Shown here: one piece after another, positions 30,083 through 40,885 of the stretch
How positions within the stretch are numbered: the stretch's first letter is position 1
How the letters are laid out: each line of letters opens with the position of its first letter
DNA from: Cymbomonas tetramitiformis
Lineage: Eukaryota > Chlorophyta > Pyramimonadophyceae > Pyramimonadales > Pyramimonadaceae
Reading direction: 5' to 3'
Assembly: GCA_001247695.2 (NCBI GenBank)
Contig: LGRX02029187.1
Span: 1-64,000 of the forward strand
DNA: 64,000 nucleotides
Notes under the pieces: model-generated
Databases searched by the model: none
What the model saw: only the letters and a program-made list of their open reading frames with translations
Told to the model about the DNA's origin: nothing
Translations under genes and position numbers: made by a program

Positions 30083-30493
30083 ATGGCGCCACCGGTTTTA
30101 GCTTCAAGTGCACTAGGCGTCATAAAGCGTCGCGTCAAGACCCCTGGTGAAGTCTTTGGTCTTGCGGTGAAACATAAGGTGTATTATGGCACCGTTGTCA
30201 AGCGTGATAAGCCTAGGGGTGACCCGCCAGTTGAATGTGTGACTGTCCGATATGACGACGGTCAGAAGTGTTGGTTCCCAGTCACGACAGTCGAGCGTTG
30301 GGTACTTCCAGTTGGTGCGCAAGAATCAGCGCTTGCAGAGTCGGAAGACCTTAGTGATGAGTCTGACCCAAGTGAGTCTGACCAGTCCGACACGGAAGCC
30401 AGCACCTCCGCTTCAGTGAAAGTTGTTCCCACTCGACGCAAGTCTAAGAAAACAGAGACTCCCTATGAGGCGAACCTGAAAATGTTTTTCTGA
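30083..30493 (+). CDS. Small unknown protein with SH3/Tudor-like segment and acidic tail
   Basis: 136 residues. The ATG follows a strong 3' splice site (TTTTTTCAG/TTATGG). Residues ~28-75 (HKVYYGTVVKRD ... VTVRYDDGQKCWFPVTTVERW) form a short all-beta pattern with aromatic residues resembling Tudor/SH3-like or chromatin-binding folds; this is a shape argument only. Residues ~83-115 are Ser/Glu/Asp-rich (SDESDPSESDQSDTEAS), and a basic stretch RRKSKKT follows. The stop is TGA at 30491. It lies 0.4 kb before the next intron-containing gene and may share an element with it and with the piggyBac gene downstream. Confidence 0.55.
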   Translation: MAPPVLASSALGVIKRRVKTPGEVFGLAVKHKVYYGTVVKRDKPRGDPPVECVTVRYDDGQKCWFPVTTVERWVLPVGAQESALAESEDLSDESDPSESDQSDTEASTSASVKVVPTRRKSKKTETPYEANLKMFF

Positions 30494-30901
30494 AAAATAA
30501 TAATATGATATAATATTTTCTGAAGGTTTTTCGAAGCTGGAGGAAGATAAAAACGAAGGTAAAAGCGCGCTGTTTTTTACAGCGTGATTTGCGCCTTCCT
30601 GTTTCGTTAGATATGCCCAAACCCTATTCACAGTGTGTCCTTCCTGCAAAATTCTTTTATGATTGTCTTTCGCTGACCCGTGTCTTGGCCTAAAGAGTTA
30701 AACTCTGCGGGCAGGATACGTAAAAATAAGCCTGGTGATGTGAGCAAAGAGCTCTGCTCTGCGCTCGCGAGGAACCAAAGACCTTCCGCAAATACGAACA
30801 TCGGAAAAAAGAAAATAAAAAACAAAACGTACAAGAGACTTGGCGAAAAAACATCTCTAATCTTTTCCTTGGTGTTTGTTTTCATTACGTTTTCAGCAGA
30901 T

Positions 30902-33799
30902 ATGGAGGACGAATCGGAGCGTCAGCTAGGACAGGCTTGGGATAAAGCCGCGACACTTGAAGAAATAAAAAAGCGCAGCGGTGAAATCAAGAACAAATTC
31001 ACTGAGTGGGAGTCCTCAGGACTCGACAAGATCGAAATAGGCTCGTGTCTCTACACGGAATTCTTCAAGGCAGTGAAGGAAGACTTGGGGGACGACGTGG
31101 AATTAAACGTCACTGTTTACTTTGGCGATCTCGAGTTACGAAACAGAGTCCTTCTAACGACCACAATTTTCAAAGTAAGTAACTGTAATTTCCCCCTCTC
31201 TTGTGTGAAAGATACTGTGACTAGCATTATGTTAGCATTTGTAGTTTCGCGAGCGCATTGCTTCTGCGGAAAGAAGCATTGTAAAGCCTTGACACAAGCA
31301 GACTGTAAAAACGTTATGGCACCCACATTTTTCCGCAGGCATTCAAGTAAAAGAGCATCGCTAACGCACCGGAAAATTATGTTAGCACCTGAAAATTCAC
31401 GCGCGCATTGCTGCTGTGGAAAGAAGCAACGCGAAACCCTGACAGAAGCTGACTGCAAAAACGTTTTAACACTTACATTTTTTCGCAGACATTCTAGCGA
31501 AATAACATCGCTAAAGCACCGGAAAATTATGGTAGCACCTGAAATTTCACGTGAGCATTGTTCCTGCGGAAAGAAACATCGCAAAGCTTTGACAAAAGCT
31601 GACAGTAACGACGTTGCGACACTTGCATTTTCCCGCAGACACCCTAATAAAATAGCATTACTAACGCACCGGAAAATTTGTATGCAGCACTGCTGTGATC
31701 TCTTCTATGTGGCGACGAGAGACGGCGAGCAAGTTGTTTTGGTTGCTGGGGCAAGCGACGTCGCCAAGAAAATCTTGGCAGCATCGAAGGGTGAGATCGA
31801 CGTGGCGAGCCTGTGCAACTGCGGAGAGCAGCTGCTGGATTTTGACCAGTACACGCGTGTACTGTCAGCTGTGGAGAAGATTTTCGAGAACATTCACAAA
31901 GGGGACCACGACCTCAACAGCGAACACCTGCAGCTCGCCAACTCTCTGGAAAAACTTATGGACACCGCCTCCAAGGAGATCCCACAACCCTCCACTGAAG
32001 CACCTTCTGCGGAAGATCGCACACCAAACGAGGTGAGCCAAAACGGCATAAAATACCCTGAGCAACTGACATTCATTACTTGGCTCTCACATAGGGGCAC
32101 GCCCTCTACTAGGGCACGCCAAACATTGCGGATAAGCATTAAGAAACAGACTGCAATAAACTCCATTACACCTTGCCCCCTAGCAAATTTAAAAGAGTCA
32201 TTGGGCACATTTCTTTTTTGTCAACAGGCACCTGTGGGTATGCAAGACTACGAGGAAGAGGACGAGTTCGATCTTTCAGCGTTTGACGAGGCAGAGGAGT
32301 TCGAGAATCTGAACAGAGAATTGCAAGAGAACGACGATTACGACACGGACGACGAGGACGGTGGGCTGCAGAGCGACGATTTCCTCGCATCGGTCAAAGT
32401 CAAGAGACTGGGTGCCGCGACAGCAGGCCCTTTCACAGAGCGTGAGATTTCAGAAGTAGGCAGACTTCTTAAAACGGTGTTGCTTCAATCGCAAAAATCA
32501 GTTGCAATTTTCAGCGTAGAGGGGAAGAAGTACCCTGACAGTGCCACTCCGTTTATGCACGTGAAAGTTGCCTCGATTGAGGAGGCCCGAGTCCTCGTGG
32601 AACACGCAATCGTGATAGCTGACGGCCAAGATTTCCTCATCACGCCCAAGAGTAGCAAACTAACGAGCATTACTTTGGGCTTCAAAGCATACAGGGCCGG
32701 TAAGCAGCCGAGGCTAACTCACATTCTCACCCACATCAAAGCATCGCCTTTCTCAAAGTTCATTAAAGAGATCACCTTTCAGCAGACGTTCACAGTCAAC
32801 ACAAAGGCAGGCGGTAAAAAGAAAAGATCGAGACTCGTGACGCAAATCTTTGTTCAACTGAAAACAGGACTCGGCAGGCACTCAGAACCAGCCAGAATTG
32901 ACAGAACTAACAAAGATCACGCTATGTACGCACTCCCTCTGGAGTACCATTGGTCTCATGGGAAAATTGGCTTTGATGGTCTCGCTTGGGATGCCTATGT
33001 GGATCCGATAACAGGCATCGGCAGAATCGTTTATGGAAATCCCCCCTTTGATGGGAAAGAAAAGGGCAAATCTTCGGCGGTTATGACTACCTTGGAAATG
33101 GGACATAAAGCGGCAAACACCGTCCCCGGATTTTCAGGAACATGGATTCTTCCGCTGTCTCCCAAAAACCAAAAAAGATGGTTCGACAAAGGTTTTAAAC
33201 TTGTTTTCAGATTCCCGCATAACACTATTCCATTTATCCCACATGGCTATTGGACGGGTGATGACCCCTACGTTCTTCCAGGTGGTGGATGCTATAAGGA
33301 TGACTTTTCGGATGTTGTTATCATAGCTATAGACAGTGCACCCAGTGATACTCAACCAGCCTTTGACTGGAGGCCTACACAGAAAAAGATTGCCAGATGG
33401 TTCCTCAACGTCCTTCCTAAGTCCAGAGTCACGAAGAAGAGGCTAGAATACACAGGAATCAGCCCTGATATTTGGGATGAAGTTCTGAACGAAAGCGCCA
33501 AAGTACTTCCTTCTTCGCTTTGCCCATGGCCCACTCAAGACCCTCCCTCTCATCAGAGTAATATTGAGCCTTATTATGGTGGTCACCACGACACGACAAT
33601 CACCAACGCAAATTCCAAGCCCTTCATAAGCACCGTTAAATGGCCCAAAGTTCTTACACTCATGGGATACCCCCCTCCTCTTTTTGGTACTGTCCTAAAC
33701 ACGATAGGTGTTCCCCGTGGCAAGATTAAACCTCTTCTTAAAAAATATCAAGAATTTGTAGGCAACACACCAAAAATAGGCGAGACGTGTTTCTGTTAA
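30902..33799 (+). CDS. Three-exon gene, methyltransferase-like NPPF motif
   Basis: The ATG at 30902 (MEDESERQL) follows an acceptor (TTTTCAG). Donors at 31175 (GTAAGT) and 32033 (GTGAGC) pair with acceptors ending at 31687 (TATGCAG) and 32227 (CAACAG). All junctions are phase 0 and give about 729 residues. Exon 3 begins with an acidic stretch (DYEEEDEFDLSAFDEAEEFE). The C-terminal part has FDGLAWDAYV, then YGNPPFDG, an NPPF motif IV as in N6-adenine methyltransferase folds, followed by GTWILPLSP. A Gly-rich SAM loop is not obvious, so activity is uncertain. Both introns are multiples of three without in-frame stops, so an unspliced reading of 965 residues is also possible. The neighbours are transposon genes, so it may be element-borne. 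Confidence 0.6.
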   Translation: MEDESERQLGQAWDKAATLEEIKKRSGEIKNKFTEWESSGLDKIEIGSCLYTEFFKAVKEDLGDDVELNVTVYFGDLELRNRVLLTTTIFKVSNCNFPLSCVKDTVTSIMLAFVVSRAHCFCGKKHCKALTQADCKNVMAPTFFRRHSSKRASLTHRKIMLAPENSRAHCCCGKKQRETLTEADCKNVLTLTFFRRHSSEITSLKHRKIMVAPEISREHCSCGKKHRKALTKADSNDVATLAFSRRHPNKIALLTHRKICMQHCCDLFYVATRDGEQVVLVAGASDVAKKILAASKGEIDVASLCNCGEQLLDFDQYTRVLSAVEKIFENIHKGDHDLNSEHLQLANSLEKLMDTASKEIPQPSTEAPSAEDRTPNEVSQNGIKYPEQLTFITWLSHRGTPSTRARQTLRISIKKQTAINSITPCPLANLKESLGTFLFCQQAPVGMQDYEEEDEFDLSAFDEAEEFENLNRELQENDDYDTDDEDGGLQSDDFLASVKVKRLGAATAGPFTEREISEVGRLLKTVLLQSQKSVAIFSVEGKKYPDSATPFMHVKVASIEEARVLVEHAIVIADGQDFLITPKSSKLTSITLGFKAYRAGKQPRLTHILTHIKASPFSKFIKEITFQQTFTVNTKAGGKKKRSRLVTQIFVQLKTGLGRHSEPARIDRTNKDHAMYALPLEYHWSHGKIGFDGLAWDAYVDPITGIGRIVYGNPPFDGKEKGKSSAVMTTLEMGHKAANTVPGFSGTWILPLSPKNQKRWFDKGFKLVFRFPHNTIPFIPHGYWTGDDPYVLPGGGCYKDDFSDVVIIAIDSAPSDTQPAFDWRPTQKKIARWFLNVLPKSRVTKKRLEYTGISPDIWDEVLNESAKVLPSSLCPWPTQDPPSHQSNIEPYYGGHHDTTITNANSKPFISTVKWPKVLTLMGYPPPLFGTVLNTIGVPRGKIKPLLKKYQEFVGNTPKIGETCFC
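31229..31680 (+). repeat. 150-bp tandem repeat, three copies, inside intron 1
   Basis: Units start near 31229, 31379 and 31529, exactly 150 bp apart. Each contains GCATTG(C/T)T(T/G/C)CTG(C/T)GGAAAGAA, a CATTTTT(C/T)CGCAG splice-acceptor-like string, and ACGCACCGGAAAATT. In the host frame each codes 50 residues with a Cys-x-Cys-Gly-Lys-Lys core. The repeated acceptors would put exon 2 out of frame, unlike the final one at 31687. Confidence 0.85.
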
Positions 33800-34315
33800 A
33801 CACCACCACCACCTTAAACACTGACCCGCATACAGTTGATATCTCGAGCAGTGAAGCCATGACAGAAACAGAAGCTGTGCAACAATCGAACGACTTTCTT
33901 CAAACCCTCCTGCAATAATTCTGAAAATTTTTGCAATAAAAGATGGTCCCGTGTCCCCAAGGGGAGGGGCCGTCCCCCCTCCTCCCCTGCCACCCCCTCT
34001 CCCCTGCCCACCACGACCCCCTTCCTCAACGTCTCCAAAACCCCTTAATTCTCCGACTTCCTCTCCCCACCGCCCATTCAGCCACCCCTCCACTCACCCG
34101 GCCATGGCTGCATCTCCATCTTCTAGAGTTTTTTGCCTAGCACTTAGCTTTTTCTCTAGATGTCACCCTGCTGAAAAGTGGGTTGAGCCCCTTTGTGGGC
34201 GCGCTATAGAGAGGGAGTAGCCCCTGGTGTTTTCACTAGCCTGCTTTGCAGGGATACCGCACTCTCAGGACTTTGTCCCCTTTACTAGCGTAAATGTTTT
34301 ATTATTATTATTATT
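33800..34315. other. Spacer with (ATT)n
   Basis: Non-coding. 33950-34130 is C-rich with long CCCCTCCC runs. 34170-34290 contains GCCCCTTTGTGGGC and CCTGCTTTGCAGGGATACC, short hairpins. It ends in an (ATT)7 microsatellite at 34301-34319. The piggyBac coding frame opens immediately after this, so a 5' exon of that gene may be missing or displaced. Confidence 0.5.
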
Positions 34316-36165
34316 ATTACTCCCGCTGAGAAAGCACATAGGCTAGAGCACGAGGAGCGCAAGGCACGCATCACAACCGCTATCGCTGAGAGCTTTAGGG
34401 AGAACAAGCGCGCCCCGTATCCCGATATTCCCTTCAAACACACGAAAAGTCCTGAATCCTTTCACAGTCCGCCTGACTCGTCCAAACCTGGTCTAGCAAA
34501 AGAGTTTGCTCGCGACAAACCTAAAAGCGTCGAGGATAGTATGTTGTATGTCTTTGATAGGATACTGCCGAAGTCATTTTGGCAGAAGCTGAGTGCGAAT
34601 AGCGTGAAATATTCTGTAGCCAACAAAGCTGGGCAGGATAGCAACGCCGAGAAGGATGAGGAAGATCAACACGCTTCCTACCAAGGGAAGGGAAAGCAGC
34701 GACCTTGGAACCCTAAGTGGGTTAGCCCTGACGGCTTGTTACCTTTTCATCAGTCGTTGCTGTTGATGAAAATGAACCAGCGTTCCAACGCACTCGACCA
34801 CTTTTCCCTTGGCGAGTTTTTACGCTCAATCGTCGCTGAGGAATACACACGCGACTCTTGGGCTCAAACGTTTCGTTTTATGTGTCCCTACGACGTTGAT
34901 GATCTGAAGGCACAGAAGGAGGGGCGTGTCGAATACGACCCCTATTTGAAATTTGGATTGATTCAAGACACTTTATATGATGGCATTCACTCGATTTTGG
35001 TCCCACCCAAAGTAGCTTCATATGACGAGGGTGGTAAGCCGTGGACTGGTAAAGGAGGCGAGGGGATCACAGTGCATTACAACCCAATGAAACCGAATAA
35101 ACGAATGAGTATGTGTTTCATGTTTGCAGCGTATGGCATCCCCTTCGCTTGGGAGTTTTATACCGGGCAACGCTCAAATGAATACAACGAGCGAAAGTAC
35201 AACACGCCAGCTGAGTGTGCATATGGCAAAACTATTAGTAGGATACTTCGGCTTTTCAAGCGGGCTTTTGGGGAAAGTCAGGGACAGCATATTTTTATGG
35301 ACAATTTGTTTTCATCCATTTTTCTTTTTTACCTCCTACGCACCATGTTTGGTGCGTTGGCCACTGGCACGCACAGAGCGAATGATATCCTGCCAAAGCT
35401 CACGTGGGAAGCAAGCTTCCAGAGAGGTGCGTGCCTATGCGTAAGTGGGTGTTTTTCGCTCGTTGTGGTTCGCTGCGCGCGATTGACATTCGTGTTTTCG
35501 CTGTGCACGCAGGTGAATACCGTTGGGCCACAAGTAAACATGAAGAGACGTCATTTCTTTACGTGGAATATGGGGACAACAAAGTCGTGCGTTTTCTTTC
35601 TTCTCTGCATGGATCACCGCACGAAAACCCAGGGGAGACTAAGGAACGGTGGGACTCGGACACAAGAACCTATCAAGATATTTTTTTGCCACAGTTGAAA
35701 CTTGACTACGATGCTGGTATGATCTGGGTGGACTTCGCTGACATGTTGGAATCTTTCGTCCGGATTGAATATCGTTTTCGTCGCCCCTATTTAGTGAACT
35801 ATATATGGTGTTTTGAAACTGCGATAACGGTGTGCCACCAAGTTTCGAAATTGTTGTTTCCAACGGCTTACAAGCGGCGTAGCTTTCAAGATGACTTACG
35901 TGCTTTGTGCAGAGGGATCAAGGCACGCACAGGCACAATCCGAAATGTTGAGCGTATTGCAAACAAAAGGACCCGACGGTCTGGACAGGTCCTCGCGCAA
36001 AACCACCCACCAACGACAGCACTACCAAAGAGTCGGTGTGCCCAATGTTGCAGGGAGAAACCTAAAAAACGGAAAACCACTCACCCAATGCATCGTGGGT
36101 GTATGGAATGCGGCGTGCCTTTGTGTGACGCTGAGTGCTGGAAAAAGTGGCACAAGGACGTGTAA
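34316..36165 (+). CDS. piggyBac-family transposase (two exons, N-terminus unclear)
   Basis: Coding sequence is open from 34316; the first ATG is at 34541. Exon 1 ends at 35426 (AGAGAG/GTGCGT). Exon 2 starts at 35513 (CACGCAG/GTGAAT). The 86-bp intron is phase 1 and joining restores the frame. DDE-type features: FMDNLFSSIFLFYLL with the next catalytic Asp position (compare piggyBac DNxYTS), TGTHRANDILP after it, and WVDFADMLESFVRIEYRFRRPY, which matches the piggyBac D-x-x-D block before the last helical domain. The C-terminus has a Cys/His cluster (CAQCC ... CMECGVPLCDAECWKKWH), the usual piggyBac zinc-binding domain. It would cut and paste DNA at TTAA sites. I found no matching terminal repeats, and the usual N-terminal region is incomplete. 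Confidence 0.88.
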
Positions 36166-36253
36166 GTTTTGTCGTGTGTTTGGGATACAGTGGTACATAG
36201 TGCAACTTTGCACTGGTGGCTCGTGATCTTTGGATTGCGCAGAGCGCGCACAG

Positions 36254-37274
36254 TGTGCCAGGGAACAATAGCCCGGCCAAGCCATTCGATTGGCATATTG
36301 TATTTATGCGTACTGGGGCAGTGAGATGGCAATGGGCTCGGAAGGGGACTCCCGAGCCATTGACTTCGTACTATGGGGAGCGAAAGCCTGGACTTGATTA
36401 TAGCTGGCAGCATATTATCGTCCACCCTTCTGGTGCGCTACGCCGCTGGGAGCGTAATAGGGGCGGCGGCTGGTTTCTGGAAGACGCCACTCAGTTGAAG
36501 GCGCCGGTAGCGCCATTCTCATTACCGATCAGCCGCGTTGGGATCGCGTACTGGAATCCGACGATTGTGATTGACGATGACGAATATCGTGGAATTCCCT
36601 ACACGGGGCGTAAGCCTATACACTCAGCGCCTACGGACAGTGAAGATTCGGGTACAGGCGCTGTGTCCTGGAGTAAGGAGAAGTTACCAGATTCTGATGA
36701 CAATGATGACGCAGGTGTCACTAACAGTAAGGAGAAGCTACCAGGTTCGGATGACAAAGATGACGCGGGTGTCATATATGACATGGACACTGCCAGTCCG
36801 AAATGGGAGCCAACTTCGCCTGAATATGATGACACCGAGGATGACGTCAGCGAGTTCGATGACTTGGTAGCTGACGATGCTGAAGAACAAGCTGAAGCTC
36901 GAAGGTTGAAGAGACTGGGACTGCAATTGATCATGGATGAGAAGGGTGAACTTCACTGGGTACCAAAGGGCACCTCCCCGACCTCACCTGTTCAGCCCGA
37001 TGATCAGCCTATTACCGAGCAGAAGTCTGAGGCCATATCTGAGGATGCCCCAGCCTCTGTGGTGGAAACTGTTCATGTACCACCAAAGAAACCATATGGG
37101 TCGGATACTGGATTGACTTCAATGGTTGAGAATAAGGCTGGGGTGTCTGAAGAGACGAAGAGGCAATCTAGGAAATATCCGAGATGTTGGACACATGAGT
37201 ATATAACTCAATTGAAATGCACCATGAGCAGTGACAGTGATGAAGAAGAAGTGCTTGGACGTGGCTCCTCGTAG
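36254..37274 (+). CDS. Unknown acidic protein, possibly a third exon
   Basis: The frame is open from about 36216. A donor at 36162 (GTAAGT, overlapping the piggyBac stop) and an acceptor ending at 36253 (GCGCACAG) would splice it in phase to the transposase, so it may be an alternative C-terminal extension; otherwise it is a separate ORF. Residues ~1-110 are aromatic-rich (FDWHIVFMRTGAVRWQW, GLDYSWQHIIVHPSG). The rest is acidic with a duplicated SKEKLPDSDDNDDAGV block (about 36666-36770) and ends in SDSDEEE. No family recognised. Confidence 0.45.
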
Positions 37275-38431
37275 GAAGAAGGCAAAGATCAGCAAGGGAC
37301 AATGAAATCAACTGTCTTGATTAGGATTGTCCAAATGCAGATTCTCTGATTAGGATTTGTATAGGTGGCAGATGATGATATGCCAGCCGACATGGGACAG
37401 ATCGATTAGAGATATGAATTGCGCGCCTTGAAAGTATAAGACATGAATATTGCCCATTTGGAGGCTGTTCTAACTTGAAGTAACTATTTGGAGGAGCTGT
37501 TGCTCAACCTGTTAATTTACTGGTCAATCTTTCCTGCCATAAAGATATTGCAATTGCTTGAATTGTAGCCTTGTTCAACTGTTTATCTAGAACATTGCAA
37601 TTTTGTACACTGCAAAATTGCCGACTACGGACCTGTGCCCCAAGATTGAAGCAGATTTACCTCTGACTGACCCTTGAGCTCCGGCTCGGATACAGTCACG
37701 TGCTCAAGAAGTCTTCACTTGGAAGTGGTATTGCTCTGCGCCCTTTTTGCCCCCTGACTTTCACCCTGCATGCAAACAGGCGATTTTCCAAAACTGTTAT
37801 GCTGCAAAATGGTCAGAAAGTGGGAAAAGAAGCCGCCAGCAACTCAAATCTACCGGGATTAACAGCCAGATTGACCCGAACGGAGAGTGAAAAGTGGACC
37901 AGTGGTCAGATTGAGAAAAGAGGACCTCGGAGACAGTTTTAACGTAGACACAAAAATTCCAGACGTTTCTTGATAGTTTTTTGTCGTTTGGAACCTGGCC
38001 CCGAGACCTGGGTCCTCATAGATCGCTACATTTTAAATTGGGATGGCCAACCGGCACGGCAGAGCAAAATTAGACAAATTTGAGCCCATCAGACTACATA
38101 GGAGGAAACGGGAGCCCAGAAGGATAGTTTTCTATTTTTTTATATTCTTTGAAGGAAAAAAATAGTCTCCAACACTGGGACCTGGCCAATTAGTCTGGAT
38201 TGCTCCGGGATGGCCGCCAAGAAATTAGCCAAACTGCCGATCAACACTCAATTTTTGAAATTTGGCCACCAAAAACTGCATTGCACTCTGGAAAGCATAT
38301 TTCTTTGTTCACCACGACTTCCACTGCTACGATGAAATGTTTTTCTGAGTGTTCTGGGGGAATTTACCCAAATTGGACAGATTTGACTTCCCCAACGGTC
38401 AGATTTACACTTTTCCACTCTTAATTTCAAC
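37275..38431. other. Spacer, probably LTR/leader of the truncated gypsy element
   Basis: No gene recognised; the only frames are short. The position directly before a gag-like ORF suggests an LTR and untranslated leader, but the partner LTR would lie beyond the Polinton insertion and cannot be checked. Confidence 0.4.
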
Positions 38432-40885
38432 ATGATGCAAAACGCCAACACGGGACGCTCACCTCCAACGTCGCCTACGTCGACTCCCAGGCGTACAAGG
38501 GGACGACAGGCCAGCCAGCGCAGCACGAGAGGTGCTGCAGCCACTGGAACCACTGGCAAGGGGGCGAAGGGCACCTACAAGGCGCCCTCTCCGGGTCAGC
38601 CGCCGCAGGCTGCGACAGCAGCAGGTGCGCCAAGCTTCCAGATACCCAAGAAGAAGTCGACCCTGTCAGCTGATGCTCCTGAGTTTAACAGCGTGACTCC
38701 TTTGGCTCTGGACTCTGGAACAGCTTGTGTGACACCTTCCCTGGAGGAGGCTGTAACGGTACCTAAACCGCGCCCTAATCCGCCCCTGCGTCATGCAAGA
38801 GCGGCGTCACCAAGGGTGCTGACTGTTGACACCCCTGGTGCAGGGCGAAACATGAGGGCGACTCCCCAGCGGTATGTCAACTTGACCTCTCCTTCCCCTG
38901 GCATCCTGCGATTGCCAGGAAGCCGCGACCTGAGCCCTCCAGCTCCGCGCCAGCGAAGCCCGCCTCGGACTCGAGACCGGACCCCGCCACCGCCGCGCTG
39001 CAGGAGCCCACCACGGACGCGCGACATGAGTCCTCCAGCTCCAAGACCGCGAAGTCCTTTGAACCCCTACAGGACTCCACACACTTGGTCTGGAGCTACG
39101 GTGATGACCTCCCCGCACGGCCAGCTGCCCACGCCATTCAGCGAGAACGCGCTTCAGGCTGAGTCCGCGGGAGCAGCCTCTGTGGGACAACCTCTACCGG
39201 CTGACCGACCACCTCGCGACCCGATCGCCGTGCGCGAAATGACCGAGGTCAAAATTGCAGCATGTGAGCAGGACATGCAGAATGAGGCGAATGAGCAGAA
39301 ACCAGGACTTCGCCAATTTCCCTCCCGCTCTGATGTGGCCAACTGGCGAAAGCGCCAGCAGCCGGGTGAGAATCTCGCCTGGACTCCGCGCCCTAACCAG
39401 GGGGGTGTGGGGGCAGCGGGGAGGTCAGAAGACACGCACCAAAGCATTGCTGGCGAACCCATGGCACACTCAATGCATCCAACTCCCTCCTCAACAAGCA
39501 ACGGGGAGGTGGGGGCAGCGGGGAGGACAGGTGGCTCCGGCTTGACAGGTGGCCCACGCCACATAAGCATAGCATGTTCTGGGCATTCGCTGACATCGCC
39601 GCTTACGGAGAAGGTGAACGGTGACTCTCTGACCTCACCGATTACCGATACCGTTACGGAACCTAAGGTGATCGGTGACTCTATGGCAAGGTTATCGGTG
39701 ACTTTCGAGTCCGAGATAGACAGCGAGGCAACTTCACTGACGCCCTCACTGACTCAGGCGACTACGGAGGCAGCTACGGTTACGGATATGCTCGAGTCCC
39801 TGTTGAACTGCGAGTCCAGACCTTTGACTACCTCGCTGACCTCAACAACTACGGATATGCCCGAGTCCCTGTTGAACCGCGAGTCCAGACCTTTGACTAC
39901 CTCGCTGACCTCAACAACTACGGATATGCCCGAGTCCCTGTTGAACCGCGAGTCCAGACCTTTGACTACCTCGCTGACCTCAACAACTACGGAGCAGCCA
40001 GTCAGCTCAGTCAGTTACGCAGACCTCGCACTCAGGCGTGGCGTTGGACTCGCAGCCTACCAGCCGCCGCCTCTTCCAGTCATCGAACCCCCTTCTCAAG
40101 CAGATGTCCTCAGCAGAATTCCAGTCAGAAACTTACCTCTGAACTCAGACTCAGTGAACCAGCTTTCTCGCCGGGAGAGGCGCCATCAGAGATGGGAACA
40201 GAACCAGCAGCGCCTGGCAGAACAGCGCAGAGCACTCTTCTCTGACCCCGCCTCAGCCAGAACGCCCTCAGATGCCTCTGTCCCCGCACTGAACTCTCAG
40301 CATCAATCCCTAATGCAGAATCAGATGATGTTAGAGGTATCAGAGTACATGCAAAATCTGCATCAGCAAGTGCTCCAACACTATCCGCATCTGACTTCGG
40401 TTCTACCAGCAGTGGGCGCTCCACCTATGACGCCCTACCAGCACACCTTAGGATGGGCGAGCGGTTTACCAGGTGCACCGGCGCCAGCAGCTGGATCAGG
40501 TCCCTGGCTGGTACCAGCACCGGCTCAACCGGTTCCCGCACCGGCTCAACCGGCTCCAGCACCGGCTCAACCGGCTCCGGCACCGGCTCATCCGGCGCCG
40601 GCGCCATTTCAGCCAGATCCACCGGCTACCGGCTCATCGCCTTCTGACTCCGCAGAGCCTGATCAACCGTCACCAGGAAACTCGCCCCCGCCTTCAGACA
40701 ATGGTGAACCACGACACAGGCGTCTAGACGTGTTGCTATGGACTTTAGAAGGAGCCTCCTTCTGGTTGAGAAATCACCTGTCCTCTTCCTCCGCAGTGAC
40801 TGTCAGCCACGGCGCTGAGTGCGCGTGCTGGTGGATTCGGGTGCCTCGGATGAATTCATCTCCAGTGAGTGCGTCAAGAGATTGA
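38432..40885 (+). CDS. Gag-like ORF of a Ty3/gypsy element
   Basis: 817 residues starting MMQNANTGR. Very rich in Pro, Ser, Thr and Arg. SPPAPR/SPPRTRD repeats lie near residues 170-215. A 23-residue Thr/Ser/Leu repeat (TDMPESLLNRESRPLTTSLT) occurs three times (~450-520), and a Pro-Ala-Gln array at ~690-735. There is no zinc knuckle. It is called gag because its 3' end overlaps the protease-RT frame by 67 bp in the -1 frame. It could also be a highly diverged or disordered structural protein. Confidence 0.65.
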   Translation: MMQNANTGRSPPTSPTSTPRRTRGRQASQRSTRGAAATGTTGKGAKGTYKAPSPGQPPQAATAAGAPSFQIPKKKSTLSADAPEFNSVTPLALDSGTACVTPSLEEAVTVPKPRPNPPLRHARAASPRVLTVDTPGAGRNMRATPQRYVNLTSPSPGILRLPGSRDLSPPAPRQRSPPRTRDRTPPPPRCRSPPRTRDMSPPAPRPRSPLNPYRTPHTWSGATVMTSPHGQLPTPFSENALQAESAGAASVGQPLPADRPPRDPIAVREMTEVKIAACEQDMQNEANEQKPGLRQFPSRSDVANWRKRQQPGENLAWTPRPNQGGVGAAGRSEDTHQSIAGEPMAHSMHPTPSSTSNGEVGAAGRTGGSGLTGGPRHISIACSGHSLTSPLTEKVNGDSLTSPITDTVTEPKVIGDSMARLSVTFESEIDSEATSLTPSLTQATTEAATVTDMLESLLNCESRPLTTSLTSTTTDMPESLLNRESRPLTTSLTSTTTDMPESLLNRESRPLTTSLTSTTTEQPVSSVSYADLALRRGVGLAAYQPPPLPVIEPPSQADVLSRIPVRNLPLNSDSVNQLSRRERRHQRWEQNQQRLAEQRRALFSDPASARTPSDASVPALNSQHQSLMQNQMMLEVSEYMQNLHQQVLQHYPHLTSVLPAVGAPPMTPYQHTLGWASGLPGAPAPAAGSGPWLVPAPAQPVPAPAQPAPAPAQPAPAPAHPAPAPFQPDPPATGSSPSDSAEPDQPSPGNSPPPSDNGEPRHRRLDVLLWTLEGASFWLRNHLSSSSAVTVSHGAECACWWIRVPRMNSSPVSASRD
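39782..39988 (+). repeat. 69-bp coding repeat, three copies
   Basis: Units start at 39782, 39851 and 39920 with ACGGATATGC(T/C)CGAGTCCC. Copies 2 and 3 are practically identical, so the duplication is recent. 69 is a multiple of three and the gag frame is kept. Confidence 0.92.

Noticed and set aside
31339..31640. Upstream splice acceptors in the 150-bp repeats as the real intron 1 end
   Set aside because: They leave exon 2 out of frame with the donor at 31175, whereas the acceptor ending at 31687 keeps it; they stay possible only as alternative sites.
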